DNA of 64,000 nucleotides, taken from contig NZ_CP082904.1 in the NCBI RefSeq assembly GCF_023517775.1, forward strand, positions 1,984,001 to 2,048,000, given 5' to 3'. The notes under the pieces are model-generated. The model was not told the DNA's origin and did no database searches. It worked only from the letters and a program-made list of their open reading frames with translations. Source of the stretch: Mixta hanseatica (GTDB lineage Bacteria > Pseudomonadota > Gammaproteobacteria > Enterobacterales > Enterobacteriaceae). Position numbers and translations under genes: made by a program. Each line of letters opens with the position of its first letter. Positions within the stretch are counted from its first letter, which is position 1. Shown here piece by piece: positions 40,995 through 51,705 of the stretch.

Positions 40995-41978
40995 ATGTCG
41001 CTGTTAACTGAACTCTCTCGCCAGGCGGATCGCCGCGCTTATCATTGGCTGGCCTGGCTGAGCGCCACCCTGCTGGTTATTACGCTGATCAGCCTGTGCG
41101 CGGGAGAGGAGTGGATTCTGCCTGACCGCTGGCTAAGTGAGGAAGGCAAGCTGTTTGTCTGGCAGCTGCGCCTGCCACGGACGTTAAGTGTCTTGCTGGT
41201 CGGCGCTTCGCTGGCGACGGCGGGCTGTGTGATGCAGGCGCTGTTTGAAAATCCGCTGGCGGAGCCCGGCCTGCTTGGCGTCTCAAATGGCGCAGGCATC
41301 GGGCTGGTGCTTTGCGTCCTGCTGGGCAACGGCGATTTTTGGGCATTCAGCCTGGCGGCCATTGCCGGGGCGCTGCTGGTCACGCTGATTCTGCTGCGTT
41401 TTGCCCGGCGCCATCTTTCCAATAGCCGTCTGCTGTTAGCAGGCGTTGCGCTGGGGATTATCTGTAGCGCGGCGATGACCTGGGTGGTTTATTTCAGCAG
41501 CAACCTCGATTTGCGTCAGCTGATGTACTGGATGATGGGCGGTTTTAGCGGTATTGACTGGCGCTATCGCTGGTTGATGCTGGCTTTGTTGCCGGTGCTT
41601 GGCTGGCTAAGCGCGCAGGCGAAAATTCTGAATTTACTGGCGCTGGGCGAAGTCAGCGCCGGTCAGCTTGGCCTGTCGCTTTTCCTGTGGCGTAACCTGT
41701 TGGTGGTGTCGATTGGCTGGCTGGTGGGCGTCAGCGTCGCGCTGGCCGGCGCGATAGGTTTTATCGGCCTGGTAGTGCCGCATTTGCTGCGCCTGAACGG
41801 GCTTACCGATCACCGCATGCTGCTACCGGCCAGCGCTCTGGCGGGGGCCGCCGTATTGCTTGCTGCCGATATCATTGCCAGACTGGTACTGACCGCAGCG
41901 GAATTGCCCATTGGCGTCGTCACCGCTACGCTGGGGGCGCCGCTGTTTATTTGGCTGTTACTCACTCAGCGCCGCTAA
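40995..41978 (+). CDS. btuC: Vitamin B12 ABC transporter permease
   Basis: BtuC is the membrane subunit of the BtuCD-F cobalamin importer. The ATG at 40995 gives 327 residues, close to E. coli BtuC (326); the ORF extension to 40899 is rejected. About ten helices are visible, including [16 protein letters not shown] and the L-loop coupling region [16 protein letters not shown], typical of FecCD-type permeases. It is followed by btuE and btuD. The binding protein gene btuF is not in this window. Confidence 0.95.
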   Translation: MSLLTELSRQADRRAYHWLAWLSATLLVITLISLCAGEEWILPDRWLSEEGKLFVWQLRLPRTLSVLLVGASLATAGCVMQALFENPLAEPGLLGVSNGAGIGLVLCVLLGNGDFWAFSLAAIAGALLVTLILLRFARRHLSNSRLLLAGVALGIICSAAMTWVVYFSSNLDLRQLMYWMMGGFSGIDWRYRWLMLALLPVLGWLSAQAKILNLLALGEVSAGQLGLSLFLWRNLLVVSIGWLVGVSVALAGAIGFIGLVVPHLLRLNGLTDHRMLLPASALAGAAVLLAADIIARLVLTAAELPIGVVTATLGAPLFIWLLLTQRR

Positions 41979-42012
41979 GGGGCTGAACCACACACCGAAA
42001 CAGGAAATACCT

Positions 42013-42558
42013 ATGAGCATTTACGATACTGAACTGGTTATGCTGGATGGTAAACGCACCACGCTGGGACAATGGCAAGGCGATGTGCTGCTGATTGTTA
42101 ACGTGGCTTCCCAGTGTGGCCTGACGCCGCAGTATAAAGAGCTGGAGAACCTGCAGCGTGCCTGGAATAAGTCCGGTTTTAACGTGCTGGGCTTTCCGTG
42201 CAACGCTTTTCTCGGTCAGGAACCAGGCAGTAATGAAGAAATCAGAGATTTTTGCAGCACCAACTATGGCATCAGCTTTCCGATGTTCAGCAAAATCGAA
42301 GTGAATGGTCCGGAACGTCATCCCCTTTATCAACAGCTGATCGCCGCCTGTCCTGAAGCGGTGGAGCCAGAAAATAGCGGCTTCTATGAACGTATGGCGA
42401 GTAAAGGCCGGGCGCCAAAAGAGAAGGGCGATATTTTATGGAATTTCGAGAAATTTCTGGTCGGGCGCAACGGGGAAGTCGTGCAGCGCTTTGCCCCCGA
42501 TATGACTCCGGAAGATCCCATCGTGATGGAAAGCATTAAACTCGCATTGGCAAAATAA
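42013..42558 (+). CDS. btuE: Thioredoxin/glutathione peroxidase BtuE
   Basis: BtuE is a non-essential passenger of the btuCED operon with peroxidase activity towards H2O2 and organic peroxides. The ATG at 42013 gives 181 residues. The peroxidatic residue is C35 (ASQCGLT) with the Gln and Trp of the GPx triad in the later blocks (GFPCNAFLGQEPG and ILWNFEKFLV). It uses Cys, not selenocysteine. Its stop overlaps btuD (TAATG). Confidence 0.95.
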   Translation: MSIYDTELVMLDGKRTTLGQWQGDVLLIVNVASQCGLTPQYKELENLQRAWNKSGFNVLGFPCNAFLGQEPGSNEEIRDFCSTNYGISFPMFSKIEVNGPERHPLYQQLIAACPEAVEPENSGFYERMASKGRAPKEKGDILWNFEKFLVGRNGEVVQRFAPDMTPEDPIVMESIKLALAK

Positions 42559-43313
42559 TGCTGTTATCGATTGAGCAGGCGACCGTACCGGGACGCCTGC
42601 AGGCTTTCAGCGCTCAGGTTAATAGCGGGGATCTTATCCATCTGCTGGGTCCGAATGGCGCCGGTAAAAGTTCTTTGCTGGCACGCCTGGCCGGGCTATT
42701 ACCGGGCCAGGGCGTGGTGCGCCTTGTTGGCAAGCCGCTGGAGGCATGGCCGCGAACATTGCTGGCGCGCCGGCGCGCCTGGCTGCCGCAGCAGCAGCAG
42801 CAGCCGGGGCAGATGGCGGTGTTTCACTATTTACAGCTGCATCTGGCGGAAGAAAAGCCCGGTCAGGATACGCTGTTAGCTCATCTGATCGCCGCTTTTC
42901 AGCTACGTGATAAACTCACGCGGCCGTTAACCCAGCTTTCCGGCGGCGAATGGCAGCGGGTAAGGTTGATGGCGGTACTACTGCAGGTTTGGCCCTGCGC
43001 CGCGCAGCCAGCAACGCTGCTATTGCTGGACGAGCCTTACGCCGGGCTGGATGTGGCGCAGCAGCAGGCGCTGGATGGTGAATTAACGGCTTTTTGCCGT
43101 GCGGGCGGCGCGGTGATCACCAGCGGTCACGATCTTAACCATAGCCTGCGTCACGCACGTAACGTTTGGCTGATGCAGCAGGGAAAAGTCGTACAACAGG
43201 GGCGTGCCGAGGCCGTTTTGCAGCCAGATACGCTACGGGCGCTCTATGGCCTGGCTTTTCGTAAGCTGCAGTCGGAAGGAGAGAGCTGGTTAGTCGCTGA
43301 AGAGATGCGCTGA
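42558..43313 (+). CDS. btuD: Vitamin B12 ABC transporter ATPase
   Basis: BtuD powers cobalamin import by BtuC. The 251-residue ATPase has Walker A GPNGAGKSS (31-39), the Q-loop LPQQQQQPGQ, the signature LSGGEWQR and Walker B LLLLDEPYAG. Its start shares one base with the btuE stop. A run of five Gln in the Q-loop is encoded by repeated CAG codons; this is slightly longer than expected but in frame. Confidence 0.96.
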   Translation: MLLSIEQATVPGRLQAFSAQVNSGDLIHLLGPNGAGKSSLLARLAGLLPGQGVVRLVGKPLEAWPRTLLARRRAWLPQQQQQPGQMAVFHYLQLHLAEEKPGQDTLLAHLIAAFQLRDKLTRPLTQLSGGEWQRVRLMAVLLQVWPCAAQPATLLLLDEPYAGLDVAQQQALDGELTAFCRAGGAVITSGHDLNHSLRHARNVWLMQQGKVVQQGRAEAVLQPDTLRALYGLAFRKLQSEGESWLVAEEMR

Positions 43314-43383
43314 GAGGATTGCCAGCGTAAAGGCTTACCGCTACAGTTAGCCCGGCTCCGCTTATACAGGAAGGACTCAGGTT

Positions 43384-43845
43384 ATGCGAATCGGCGTGTT
43401 AATTTTACTTAGTGTATTGCTTATCGGCTGTAGTCATCACGCGCCACCGCCTAATGGGCGTCTTGCTGATTCCATTACCGTTATTGCCGAACTCAACGAC
43501 CAGCTAAACCGCTGGTACGGTACCCCTTATCGCTACGGCGGCCTGAGTCGCAGCGGCGTTGACTGCTCCGGATTCGTTTATCTTACTTTTCGCGACCGCT
43601 TTAATTTACAGCTGCCGCGCAGCACCCGCGCCCAAACCGATATTGGAACGCGCATCGATAAAGATCAATTGCTGCCAGGCGATTTAGTCTTCTTTAAAAC
43701 CGGCCGTGGGGAGAATGGTCTGCACGTGGGCATTTACGACAGTGATAAACAATTTATTCATGCCTCTACCAGCAAAGGGGTGATCCGTTCTTCACTGGAT
43801 AATAGTTATTGGCAAAAAGTATTTTGGCAGGCACGAAGAATTTAA
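43384..43845 (+). CDS. nlpC: NlpC/P60 family lipoprotein, probable murein endopeptidase
   Basis: This is a 153-residue lipoprotein with lipobox LIGC (C16) and an NlpC/P60 cysteine peptidase domain. The catalytic set is C61 (GVDCSGF), H114 (GLHVGIY) and H126 (IHAST). It probably cleaves peptidoglycan stem peptides. In E. coli it also follows btuD. The first residues after the lipid Cys are S-H, so outer-membrane sorting is likely. There is a 70-base gap from btuD. Confidence 0.94.
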   Translation: MRIGVLILLSVLLIGCSHHAPPPNGRLADSITVIAELNDQLNRWYGTPYRYGGLSRSGVDCSGFVYLTFRDRFNLQLPRSTRAQTDIGTRIDKDQLLPGDLVFFKTGRGENGLHVGIYDSDKQFIHASTSKGVIRSSLDNSYWQKVFWQARRI

Positions 43846-44226
43846 GATTAACCTGTTGAAAAATCACCAGTCGATTCAGAAAATGCTCATTTAACCAGCG
43901 TTTAAAATATGAAATGATAAGCAGGAAATGTCGCGCTGAAATGAATGAAAATTCAGCTTTACATAAGCGGTGTTTTTATTTGTTTTCTAAGTAAGATATT
44001 CCCAAAATCAACAAGAATTATCATTAAATCTTATTTATTGATGTGATTAGATGCACAAAAACATAAGCGCCCATAACGATAAATTTGAGTTATACGTTGC
44101 AGTATCAGTAGGTTACTGCGCATGAAAGAGCGAAAAGGGCTGCCATCTATCATTAAGGATGCTATTGATTGTAATTTTTCCTTAGTATAGGATGCCCAAA
44201 TTGCCACTTTTTTATGGCTAAAAAAA
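43846..44226. other. AT-rich intergenic region upstream of rflP
   Basis: This is a 381-base, markedly AT-rich stretch between nlpC and rflP. No reading frame, hairpin terminator or clear promoter could be assigned, although several T/A-rich -10-like hexamers occur (for example TATAGGAT near the start of rflP). The base composition suggests possible binding by H-NS, which is inference. Confidence 0.4.
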
Positions 44227-44970
44227 ATGACAACTCCTGTTTTTGCTGATTATTTTATTCATACAGCCTTCAACCCTGTTTATGCTTTAAATGGCCGGTT
44301 ACTTGCCGTAGATTTGCTATCCAGCTTTACTCACACATCTCTTAACGTTGTTGTACCACAGGATATACTGTTATCTCAGTTCGACAGTGAACAACGTTTA
44401 CAAACCTTACAAAAGCAGATTGGCATTATTGAGCATTACCATGATTTTTTTCTGCAGAATAATGTTGCGGTAATTTTGAACGTGGATGAAGAGATGGCTG
44501 AGACCATTTTATCCAGTGAATTTCTGCTGCGTAAACTGCGTCCGTTTCAGGCGCTGGAATTAGCTATCGGTGAGAATTTTCCGAACTTCAGGGCCGGTAA
44601 AGAAGATCCATTATTAAGCGCGCTGAGCGATAATTTTAACCTGACGCTGAATAATTTTGGCTCAGGTAAAGCGCCCGCCAAAGCGGTTTACGATAATCTG
44701 TTTGCCCGCATCAGGCTGGATAAACATTTTTTGCAGCAGACGCTCAAGCGCGTCACCTATGCTTCGATGTTAAAGGCTATTGTTCATCAGCTCAGCGATC
44801 ACTGTCAGCAGTTTATTGTGACGGGCGTGGACGATCCCGCCACGCTGAACCACATCGCGCCGTTTGGCTTTGCCGGTATGCAGGGCGCGCTGTTCCCGCC
44901 CGTTCCGGAAAACGAACTGGCTACCCTGACGGAGCAGCCTGACGGCTTTTCTGACGGCCAGTGCCGATAA
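44227..44970 (+). CDS. rflP: Degenerate EAL-domain protein RflP (YdiV), anti-FlhDC factor
   Basis: RflP (YdiV) binds FlhD and represses flagellar genes rather than degrading c-di-GMP. The 247-residue protein is a degenerate EAL domain: the EAL signature position reads AVDLL, and metal-binding residues of active phosphodiesterases are missing. Alignable blocks with E. coli YdiV include LNLxNFGSG-type ([18 protein letters not shown]), [10 protein letters not shown] and the [14 protein letters not shown] end. Its place between nlpC and selO matches E. coli. The ATG at 44227 is preceded only by AAAAAA, so its ribosome site is weak, which may limit expression. Confidence 0.85.
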   Translation: MTTPVFADYFIHTAFNPVYALNGRLLAVDLLSSFTHTSLNVVVPQDILLSQFDSEQRLQTLQKQIGIIEHYHDFFLQNNVAVILNVDEEMAETILSSEFLLRKLRPFQALELAIGENFPNFRAGKEDPLLSALSDNFNLTLNNFGSGKAPAKAVYDNLFARIRLDKHFLQQTLKRVTYASMLKAIVHQLSDHCQQFIVTGVDDPATLNHIAPFGFAGMQGALFPPVPENELATLTEQPDGFSDGQCR

Positions 44971-45043
44971 ACCCGCGCGGTTTTCTGTTTACCTCTCCAC
45001 ATCAGGGTTACACTTAAACTCTACTGCGGCAAACGGAGGCAGC

Positions 45044-46483
45044 ATGGAGTTTAATAACACCTGGCATAATGAATTAAGCGGATTTTATACCGCGCTGAAG
45101 CCGACACCGCTTAAACAGGCTCGTCTGCTTTACCACAGCGAGTCGCTGGCGCGTGAGCTGGAGCTGGACGAAAGCTGGTTTCGCGAGGATAAAACCGATA
45201 TCTGGAGCGGCGCTACGCTGCTGCCTGGCATGCAGCCGCTGGCGCAGGTTTATAGCGGCCATCAATTTGGCGTCTGGGCCGGTCAGTTGGGCGATGGACG
45301 CGGCATTTTGCTCGGAGAGCAGCAGCTCGCCGACGGCAGGAAGTTTGACTGGCATTTAAAGGGCGCGGGCTTAACCCCGTATTCGCGGATGGGCGACGGA
45401 CGCGCCGTGCTGCGCTCGACGGTGCGAGAGTTTCTCGCCTCTGAGGCGCTGCATCACTTAGGCATTCCCACCAGCCGTGCATTGACCATCGTAACCAGCG
45501 ATGAGCCGGTGTACCGTGAAACCAAAGAGCGAGGGGCGATGCTGCTGCGCGTAGCGGAAAGTCATGCGCGCTTCGGCCATTTTGAACATTTCTTTTATAA
45601 CGGCGAGCCGGAAAAAGTGCGGCAGCTGGCAGATTATCTTATCCATCATCACTGGCCGTCGCTGGAGTCGCAGCCGGATCGCTATCTGCTGTGGTTTAGC
45701 GATGTCGTGGAGCGTACCGCGCGCCTGATCGCCGCCTGGCAGAGCGTGGGTTTCGCGCATGGAGTGATGAATACCGATAATATGTCGGTGCTGGGCCTGA
45801 CGCTGGACTACGGTCCTTACGGCTTTCTGGATGATTATCAGCCGGGCTTTATCTGTAATCATTCTGATTATCAGGGCCGTTACGCCTTTGATAATCAGCC
45901 GATGATCGGCCTGTGGAATCTTAACCGGCTGGCGCATGCGCTGTCGGATCTGATGACTACCGATCAGCTGAAACAGGCGCTGAGCCGTTACGAACCGGCG
46001 TTGATGGCGGCGTGGGGCGAAAAGATGCGCGCTAAGCTGGGCTTCCTGACGCCGCAGGCGGAGGACAACGAACTGTTGACCGGGCTGTTGTCGTTGATGA
46101 GCCAGGAGGGCAGCGACTATACGCGTACCTTCCGTATACTAAGCGAGACGCAGCAGCAGGAGAGCCGTTCGCCGCTGCGTGACGAATTTATCGATCGGGC
46201 GGCGTTCGACCAGTGGTATCTGCGTTATCAGCAACGGCTATTAAAGGATGAGAGCAGCGATGCCGATCGCCAACAGCGAATGAAAGCGGCAAACCCCGCC
46301 GTAGTGTTACGTAATTATCTGGCCCAGCAGGCGATTGAGGGCGCAGAGCGGGATGACATCAGCATATTGCGGCATCTGCATCAGGCGCTGTGTAATCCGT
46401 TTAGCGATGCGCCGGAATATGCCGATTTCACCCGACGTCCGCCGGATGAAGGCAAGAGAATCGAGGTCAGCTGTTCAAGCTAA
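45044..46483 (+). CDS. selO: Protein adenylyltransferase SelO
   Basis: SelO is a pseudokinase-fold enzyme that transfers AMP from ATP to Ser, Thr or Tyr of target proteins, including TCA-cycle enzymes. The 479-residue protein matches E. coli YdiU (478). Visible features are [13 protein letters not shown] (nucleotide loop), [30 protein letters not shown] (catalytic loop) and [12 protein letters not shown] (metal Asp). The penultimate region ends CSS, and the C-terminal Cys can form a regulatory disulfide as in E. coli. It is convergent with aroH. Confidence 0.95.
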   Translation: MEFNNTWHNELSGFYTALKPTPLKQARLLYHSESLARELELDESWFREDKTDIWSGATLLPGMQPLAQVYSGHQFGVWAGQLGDGRGILLGEQQLADGRKFDWHLKGAGLTPYSRMGDGRAVLRSTVREFLASEALHHLGIPTSRALTIVTSDEPVYRETKERGAMLLRVAESHARFGHFEHFFYNGEPEKVRQLADYLIHHHWPSLESQPDRYLLWFSDVVERTARLIAAWQSVGFAHGVMNTDNMSVLGLTLDYGPYGFLDDYQPGFICNHSDYQGRYAFDNQPMIGLWNLNRLAHALSDLMTTDQLKQALSRYEPALMAAWGEKMRAKLGFLTPQAEDNELLTGLLSLMSQEGSDYTRTFRILSETQQQESRSPLRDEFIDRAAFDQWYLRYQQRLLKDESSDADRQQRMKAANPAVVLRNYLAQQAIEGAERDDISILRHLHQALCNPFSDAPEYADFTRRPPDEGKRIEVSCSS

Positions 46484-46519
46484 GCGGTTAATAAACGAGC
46501 TGATGGCGCATCGACATTA

Positions 46520-46557
46520 GATAAAAATAAGGTGCCTGCACGGGAAGTGCAGGCACC
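46520..46557 (-). terminator. Terminator of aroH
   Basis: An 11-bp perfect stem (GGTGCCTGCAC at 46531-46541 with GTGCAGGCACC at 46547-46557) lies 8 bases past the aroH stop. On the minus strand it is followed by TTATTTTTATC. Confidence 0.88.
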
Positions 46558-46565
46558 GTGTGAAG

Positions 46566-47612
46566 CTAAAAGCGGCTGTCAATCGCGTCAGCCAGCCGCG
46601 CCAGCACCGCTTCGCTATCTTCCCAGCCGAGGCAGGGATCGGTAATGGATTGACCGTAGGTCAACGGTTTGCCGCTCACCACCGGCTGATTGCCTTCCTG
46701 CAAAAAGCTCTCAATCATCACGCCGGCTATAGCGCGCGATCCGTCGCGGATCTGCTGCGCAACCGATTCGGCCACGTCACGCTGACGCCGGTGCTGCTTC
46801 AGACAGTTGCCGTGACTAAAATCCACCACCAGATGTTCCGGCAGATCAAACTCGCGCAGGCTGGCTACCGCATCCGCTATATCCTGCGGATGATAGTTCG
46901 GCACTTTACCGCCGCGCATAATGATATGGCCGGATGGGTTACCGCTGGTCTGATAAATGGTCATCTGACCATGCTTATCGGGCGACAGAAACATATGGCT
47001 GACCCGAGCCGCACGAATGGCATCCACTGCAATGCGCGTATTGCCGTCGGTGCCATTTTTAAAACCGACCGGACAGGAGAGGGCCGACGCCATTTCACGA
47101 TGGATCTGACTTTCTGTGGTGCGGGCACCGATCGCGCCCCAGCTCACCAAATCGGCAATAAACTGGCCGATCACCATATCTAAAAATTCCGTCGCCGTTG
47201 GCAGGCCCAGCGTATTAATATCCAGCAGCAGCTTACGCGCGATGCCCAGCCCCTCGTTAACCCGAAACGAGCCGTCAAGATCGGGATCGGAAATCAGTCC
47301 CTTCCAGCCGACCACGGTACGGGGTTTCTCAAAATAGGTGCGCATCACGATTTCAAGGCGAGAGTGATACTTATCATGCAGCGCTTTAAGCTTAGCGGCA
47401 TACTCCAGGGCGGCGCGAGGATCGTGCAGCGAGCAGGGGCCGATAATCACCAGCAGACGCGGATCGTCACCGGCAAGGATGCGCGCGATGCGCTGGCGCG
47501 CCGCGGTAACATTCGCCGCGATGGCCTCGCTTATCGGGTACTGCTCCGCCAGCGCAGCGGGCGTCACCAACGTATCGATGCGGGCAGTTCGTAATTCATC
47601 AGTTTTGTTCAT
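46566..47612 (-). CDS. aroH: 3-deoxy-7-phosphoheptulonate synthase, tryptophan-type
   Basis: This DAHP synthase joins PEP and erythrose-4-phosphate, the first step of aromatic amino acid synthesis. The ATG at 47612 gives 348 residues, the size of E. coli AroH; the ORF extension to 47681 is rejected. Typical blocks are IIGPCSLHDP, MRTYFEKPRT, GFKNGTDG and DFSHGNC. Position next to ppsR and ppsA, and length, support the Trp-sensitive isozyme over AroF or AroG. I did not find a clear TrpR operator upstream. The neighbouring ppsA makes PEP, its substrate. Confidence 0.93.
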   Translation of the reverse strand: MNKTDELRTARIDTLVTPAALAEQYPISEAIAANVTAARQRIARILAGDDPRLLVIIGPCSLHDPRAALEYAAKLKALHDKYHSRLEIVMRTYFEKPRTVVGWKGLISDPDLDGSFRVNEGLGIARKLLLDINTLGLPTATEFLDMVIGQFIADLVSWGAIGARTTESQIHREMASALSCPVGFKNGTDGNTRIAVDAIRAARVSHMFLSPDKHGQMTIYQTSGNPSGHIIMRGGKVPNYHPQDIADAVASLREFDLPEHLVVDFSHGNCLKQHRRQRDVAESVAQQIRDGSRAIAGVMIESFLQEGNQPVVSGKPLTYGQSITDPCLGWEDSEAVLARLADAIDSRF

Positions 47613-47752
47613 TGAGATCTCAAAATTATGTCTTCGCAGCGGCAGAAGTGCCGGGAAGTGATGGCGATCACAATAAACCAACCAGCAGTAAATTCAACCG
47701 CCTGAAAGGGGTAAAAGCGTGGAGTTGCGCACACCAGCTGTCAGATCCCCGC

Positions 47753-48580
47753 TTAATACATCCGGCGATTCAGTCCCATAATATCGAGAATTTTGGTGGC
47801 GATCTCTTCAACCGAGTAGTTAGTGCTGTTGAGATAGCGGATTTGATGCGAGCGAAACAGCGCTTCCACTTCGCCCACCTCCAGCCGACATTGACGCATT
47901 GAGGCATAGCGTGTGTTCTCGGCCCGCTCCTGACGAATCGCCGCCAGCCGCTCAGGATCGATGGTTAAGCCAAACAGCTTATGTTGAAAAGGCTTCAGCG
48001 CCGGCGGCAGCTTCAGGTTATCCATATCATCGGCGATAAATGGATAGTTGGCGGCGCGCACGCCAAACTGCATTGCCAGATAGAGGCTGGTGGGTGTCTT
48101 ACCGCAGCGGGAAACGCCCAGCAGGATAACCTGCGCCTCGTCGAGGCCGCGCAGTGAAATACCATCGTCATGCGCCAGGGTATAGTCGATGGCGGCGATG
48201 CGCGCGTCATATTTTCCGAGGTTGCTGGCGGTTAAGCCGTGGGTGCGGTGCGCCACCGGCGCAGGCGCAATACCTAACTCCTGCTGCAACGGCGCCACCA
48301 GCGCCTGCACAATATCCTGACAAAAGCCGTCGCTTTGCAAAATAATGTCGCGCACCTCTGGCAGAACAATGGAAAAAAACACCAGCGGGCGCAGGCCGCT
48401 TTGCTGATAAATGGCGTTAATCTGCGCCTTTACCGCCTGCGCACGCTGCACATTCTCTACAAAGGGCAGGGTAAAGCTGTTGGCCAGCACCGGGAACTGC
48501 GACATAACCGCATGTCCCAGCACCTCAGCGGTGATCGCGGTGCCGTCAGAGATATAAAAAACGCTGCGTTCTGCCGTCAT
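47753..48580 (-). CDS. ppsR: PEP synthetase regulatory kinase/phosphorylase PpsR
   Basis: PpsR is a bifunctional enzyme that inactivates PpsA by ADP-dependent threonine phosphorylation and reactivates it by phosphorolysis. The 275-residue DUF299 protein has the P-loop [11 protein letters not shown] (about 153-163) and an N-terminal [10 protein letters not shown] block. It is divergent from ppsA across a 679-base gap and sits 140 bases upstream of aroH on the same strand, as in E. coli. Confidence 0.94.
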   Translation of the reverse strand: MTAERSVFYISDGTAITAEVLGHAVMSQFPVLANSFTLPFVENVQRAQAVKAQINAIYQQSGLRPLVFFSIVLPEVRDIILQSDGFCQDIVQALVAPLQQELGIAPAPVAHRTHGLTASNLGKYDARIAAIDYTLAHDDGISLRGLDEAQVILLGVSRCGKTPTSLYLAMQFGVRAANYPFIADDMDNLKLPPALKPFQHKLFGLTIDPERLAAIRQERAENTRYASMRQCRLEVGEVEALFRSHQIRYLNSTNYSVEEIATKILDIMGLNRRMY

Positions 48581-48952
48581 ACTTATTTTCTCTTAAACAG
48601 GGATAACTGAGCCTGGCAGATAATCAGCAATAAAATCAATCAGCAATTTCGCATACTGGCTGAAACCTAATTTTCAAAAATAATTAATTTGAATGTTTTA
48701 TTTTTTAGGGTTTTGGTGTGCGCTTAATCTATAAAAAAATGAAATGGCGTTCCTGTTTTCATTTATCAAATACGCTATCTGTGCTGAATAAAGCTTGAAA
48801 AAACAGTGTCTCAGCGTTGCGCAACGAAATAAAGCAGGTAAAGCGGTTACATTAATTTATCTGCTTGAATAGATTGATGTAATTCAAAGGTAATTTTGTT
48901 GCGCAAACGCGTGTTTATAGGCGGAGTTTTCTTAAAAAGCTTTTTTTAGCCT

Positions 48953-48968
48953 GCTTTAACGATTCAAC
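48953..48968 (-). promoter_or_regulatory. Cra (FruR) binding site upstream of ppsA
   Basis: Read on the minus strand, GTTGAATCGTTAAAGC contains TGAATCGTTAAA, which fits the Cra pattern TGAAWCSNTHHW at each position. Cra activates ppsA in E. coli, so the site is expected here. Confidence 0.72.
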
Positions 48969-49010
48969 ATTTTCGCTTTTACAGGGCCTTATGCCATGCT
49001 GAATAAGCGT

Positions 49011-49205
49011 TATACCCGCCATACTTCAGGTTGCAGGTAGCCTGGCTTTCCTTGCTCACTCCGGTTCCTTACTGGCGTAAGCATCCGGGAATTAATGAGA
49101 GACAGTCTTGTCTCTCACCAGGGCTGGCTGCGGCTGTTTAAATTCGTTCCTGACGAGTTTTTCACGGCGCCGCCGTCGGCTTGCAACGCGAATTATTCAG
49201 GGTAA
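49011..49205. repeat. YPAL-like palindromic repeat element in the ppsA leader
   Basis: An element of about 195 bases has imperfect inverted ends: TATACCCGCCATACTTCAGG followed by TTGCAGG on the left, and TTGCAACGCGAATTATTCAG followed by GGTAA on the right. Ends of this type (TACTTCAxGTTGCAGG ... CTGCAACxCGAATTATTxAGGGTA) recur in Yersinia, Serratia and relatives as palindromic repeats. An internal perfect hairpin (GAGAGACA/TGTCTCTC) lies at 49097-49116. There is no coding capacity. Confidence 0.7.
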
Positions 49206-49259
49206 GAAGCGCAATTTTTTCTGTGTGCCCCTCAAATTTATCATAAAAGGATTGTCCTA

Positions 49260-51635
49260 ATGTCCAATCAAGGTGAAATGCCGCTAGTGCTCTGGTATAG
49301 CCAGTTAGGCATGAACGATGTTGATCGCGTGGGAGGAAAGAATGCCTCTCTCGGTGAAATGATTACTAACCTGTCGTCGCTTGGCGTATCCGTTCCTGAC
49401 GGTTTTGCGACCACCTCGGAAGCATTCAATCAATTCCTCGATCAGAGCGGCGTTAACCAGCGTATCTATGCCTTGCTGGATGAAACCGATATTGATGATG
49501 TGGATGAGCTGGCCAAAGCGGGTAAACAGATCCGTCAGTGGATTGTTGAAACCCCTTTCCAGCCAGCGCTGGAAGAGGCAATACGCGAGGCCTATCAGCA
49601 GCTGTCGGCTGATGATGATGAAGCCTCTTTTGCCGTGCGCTCTTCGGCCACCGCCGAAGATATGCCGGATGCCTCGTTCGCCGGCCAGCAGGAAACCTTC
49701 CTTAACGTGCAGGGTATCGATGCGGTAATGGTGGCGGTAAAACATGTTTACGCTTCGCTGTTTAACGACCGCGCCATCTCTTACCGCGTGCATCAGGGCT
49801 ACGATCATCGTGGCGTGGCGCTCTCCGCGGGCGTGCAGCGCATGGTGCGTTCCGATGAGGCCGCATCCGGCGTAATGTTTACCATCGATACCGAATCGGG
49901 CTTTGATCAGGTGGTGTTTATTACCGCAGCCTGGGGCTTAGGCGAAATGGTGGTGCAGGGCGCGGTTAACCCAGATGAGTTTTACGTGCATAAACCGACG
50001 CTGCAGGCCAACCGTCCCGCTATCGTGCGTCGTAATATGGGTTCGAAAAAAATCCGCATGGTGTATGCCGATTCGCAGGCGCATGGCGAGCAGGTAAAAA
50101 TTGAAGACGTGCCGCAGCAGGATCGTGACCGTTTCTGCCTCAGCGATGATGAAGTGCAGGCGCTGGCACATCAGGCAATGCAAATTGAAAAACATTACCA
50201 GCGCCCAATGGATATCGAATGGGCGAAAGATGGCCACACCGGCAAGCTCTATATCGTTCAGGCGCGTCCGGAGACCGTACGTTCTAACGGACAGGTCATG
50301 GAGCGCTACACGCTGCAGGGCAAAGGCCAGGTGGTGGTTGAGGGACGTGCCATCGGTCATCGCATCGGCGCAGGCGAAGTGAAGGTTATTCACGATATCA
50401 GCGAAATGAACCGTATCCAGAAGGGTGATGTACTGGTCACCGATATGACCGACCCGGACTGGGAACCGATCATGAAAAAAGCGGCGGCGATCGTGACTAA
50501 TCGCGGCGGGCGTACCTGTCATGCGGCGATTATCGCCCGCGAGCTGGGGATCCCGGCGGTGGTCGGCTGCGGCGATGCTACCGATCGGCTGAAAGATGGG
50601 CATAAGGTGACCGTCTCCTGCGCCGAAGGGGATACCGGCTACGTCTACGATGACCTGCTCGACTTTGAAGTGAAAAGTTCACAGGTCGATAAAATGCCGG
50701 AGTTACCGTTAAAAATCATGATGAACGTCGGCAACCCGGACCGGGCGTTTGATTTTGCCTGTTTGCCTAACGAAGGCGTAGGCCTTGCGCGTCTGGAATT
50801 TATCATCAACCGCATGATTGGCGTGCATCCGAAAGCGTTGCTGGAGTTCGATCAGCAGACGCCAGAGCTGCAGCAGCAAATCCGCGAATTGATGAAAGGC
50901 TTTGACGATCCGGTTGAGTTTTATGTGGGACGTCTGACGGAAGGGATCGCCACACTGGGCGCCGCTTTTGCGCCGAAGCGCGTGATTGTGCGTCTGTCGG
51001 ACTTTAAGTCTAACGAATACGCCAATCTGGTCGGCGGCGAGCGTTATGAACCGGAAGAGGAAAACCCGATGCTGGGCTTCCGCGGTGCCGGACGCTACGT
51101 CGCGGATCGCTTCCGTGACTGCTTTGCGCTGGAGTGCGAAGCCGTGAAGCGCGTGCGTAATGAGATGGGGCTGACCAACGTCGAAATTATGATTCCTTTC
51201 GTACGTACCGTGGCGCAGGCCGAAGCGGTTATCGAAGAGCTGGCGCGTCAGGGACTGAAGCGCGGCGAAAATGGTCTCAAGATCATTATGATGTGCGAAA
51301 TCCCCTCAAATGCGCTATTGGCGGAGCAGTTCCTTGAGCACTTCGACGGTTTCTCTATCGGCTCGAACGATATGACGCAGCTGGCGTTGGGGCTGGATCG
51401 CGATTCCGGCGTAGTTTCCGAACTCTTTGACGAGCGTAACGAGGCGGTGAAGGCGCTGCTGTCGATGGCGATTCGCGCCGCTAAAAAGCAGGGCAAGTAT
51501 GTCGGCATCTGTGGTCAGGGGCCGTCCGATCATCAGGACTTCGCCGCCTGGCTGATGGAAGAGGGCATTGACAGCCTGTCGCTTAACCCTGATACGGTGG
51601 TGCAGACCTGGCTTAGCCTGGCTGAGATAAAGTAA
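49260..51635 (+). CDS. ppsA: Phosphoenolpyruvate synthase
   Basis: PpsA converts pyruvate, ATP and water to PEP, AMP and phosphate, enabling growth on three-carbon acids. The 791-residue protein is full length. An N-terminal ATP-grasp domain (with [11 protein letters not shown], 124-134) is followed by the phosphohistidine domain with GGRTCHAAI (H421) and the C-terminal PEP/pyruvate barrel ending in GICGQGPSD. Upstream lie a Cra site and a palindromic repeat; a strong terminator follows. PpsR encoded divergently controls its activity. Confidence 0.97.
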   Translation: MSNQGEMPLVLWYSQLGMNDVDRVGGKNASLGEMITNLSSLGVSVPDGFATTSEAFNQFLDQSGVNQRIYALLDETDIDDVDELAKAGKQIRQWIVETPFQPALEEAIREAYQQLSADDDEASFAVRSSATAEDMPDASFAGQQETFLNVQGIDAVMVAVKHVYASLFNDRAISYRVHQGYDHRGVALSAGVQRMVRSDEAASGVMFTIDTESGFDQVVFITAAWGLGEMVVQGAVNPDEFYVHKPTLQANRPAIVRRNMGSKKIRMVYADSQAHGEQVKIEDVPQQDRDRFCLSDDEVQALAHQAMQIEKHYQRPMDIEWAKDGHTGKLYIVQARPETVRSNGQVMERYTLQGKGQVVVEGRAIGHRIGAGEVKVIHDISEMNRIQKGDVLVTDMTDPDWEPIMKKAAAIVTNRGGRTCHAAIIARELGIPAVVGCGDATDRLKDGHKVTVSCAEGDTGYVYDDLLDFEVKSSQVDKMPELPLKIMMNVGNPDRAFDFACLPNEGVGLARLEFIINRMIGVHPKALLEFDQQTPELQQQIRELMKGFDDPVEFYVGRLTEGIATLGAAFAPKRVIVRLSDFKSNEYANLVGGERYEPEEENPMLGFRGAGRYVADRFRDCFALECEAVKRVRNEMGLTNVEIMIPFVRTVAQAEAVIEELARQGLKRGENGLKIIMMCEIPSNALLAEQFLEHFDGFSIGSNDMTQLALGLDRDSGVVSELFDERNEAVKALLSMAIRAAKKQGKYVGICGQGPSDHQDFAAWLMEEGIDSLSLNPDTVVQTWLSLAEIK

Positions 51636-51664
51636 AAGATCCCTTAATAATGTTACTTATCTAT

Positions 51665-51689
51665 AAAGGCCGGAATTTCCGGCCTTTTT
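51665..51689 (+). terminator. Terminator of ppsA
   Basis: A perfect 11-bp stem (AAAGGCCGGAA/TTCCGGCCTTT) is followed by TT, then A. It lies 30 bases after the ppsA stop. Confidence 0.85.
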
Positions 51690-51705
51690 ACTGGGAAAAA
51701 AGGGC

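Larger units (their letters stand above)
48581..49259. other. Long divergent intergenic region between ppsR and ppsA
   Basis: This stretch of 679 bases has no gene. The left half (48640-48960) is AT-rich and carries the promoters; a Cra site lies at 48953-48968. A TTTACA -35-like hexamer (48978-48983) follows, with only a weak -10. The right part holds a palindromic repeat element (49011-49205). About 55 bases then lead to ppsA with an AAAGGA ribosome site. Confidence 0.6.

Noticed and set aside
42790..42816. CAG repeat tract in btuD as a possible phase-variable site
   Set aside because: The tract is short, imperfect and in frame; slippage of triplets would not switch the gene off.
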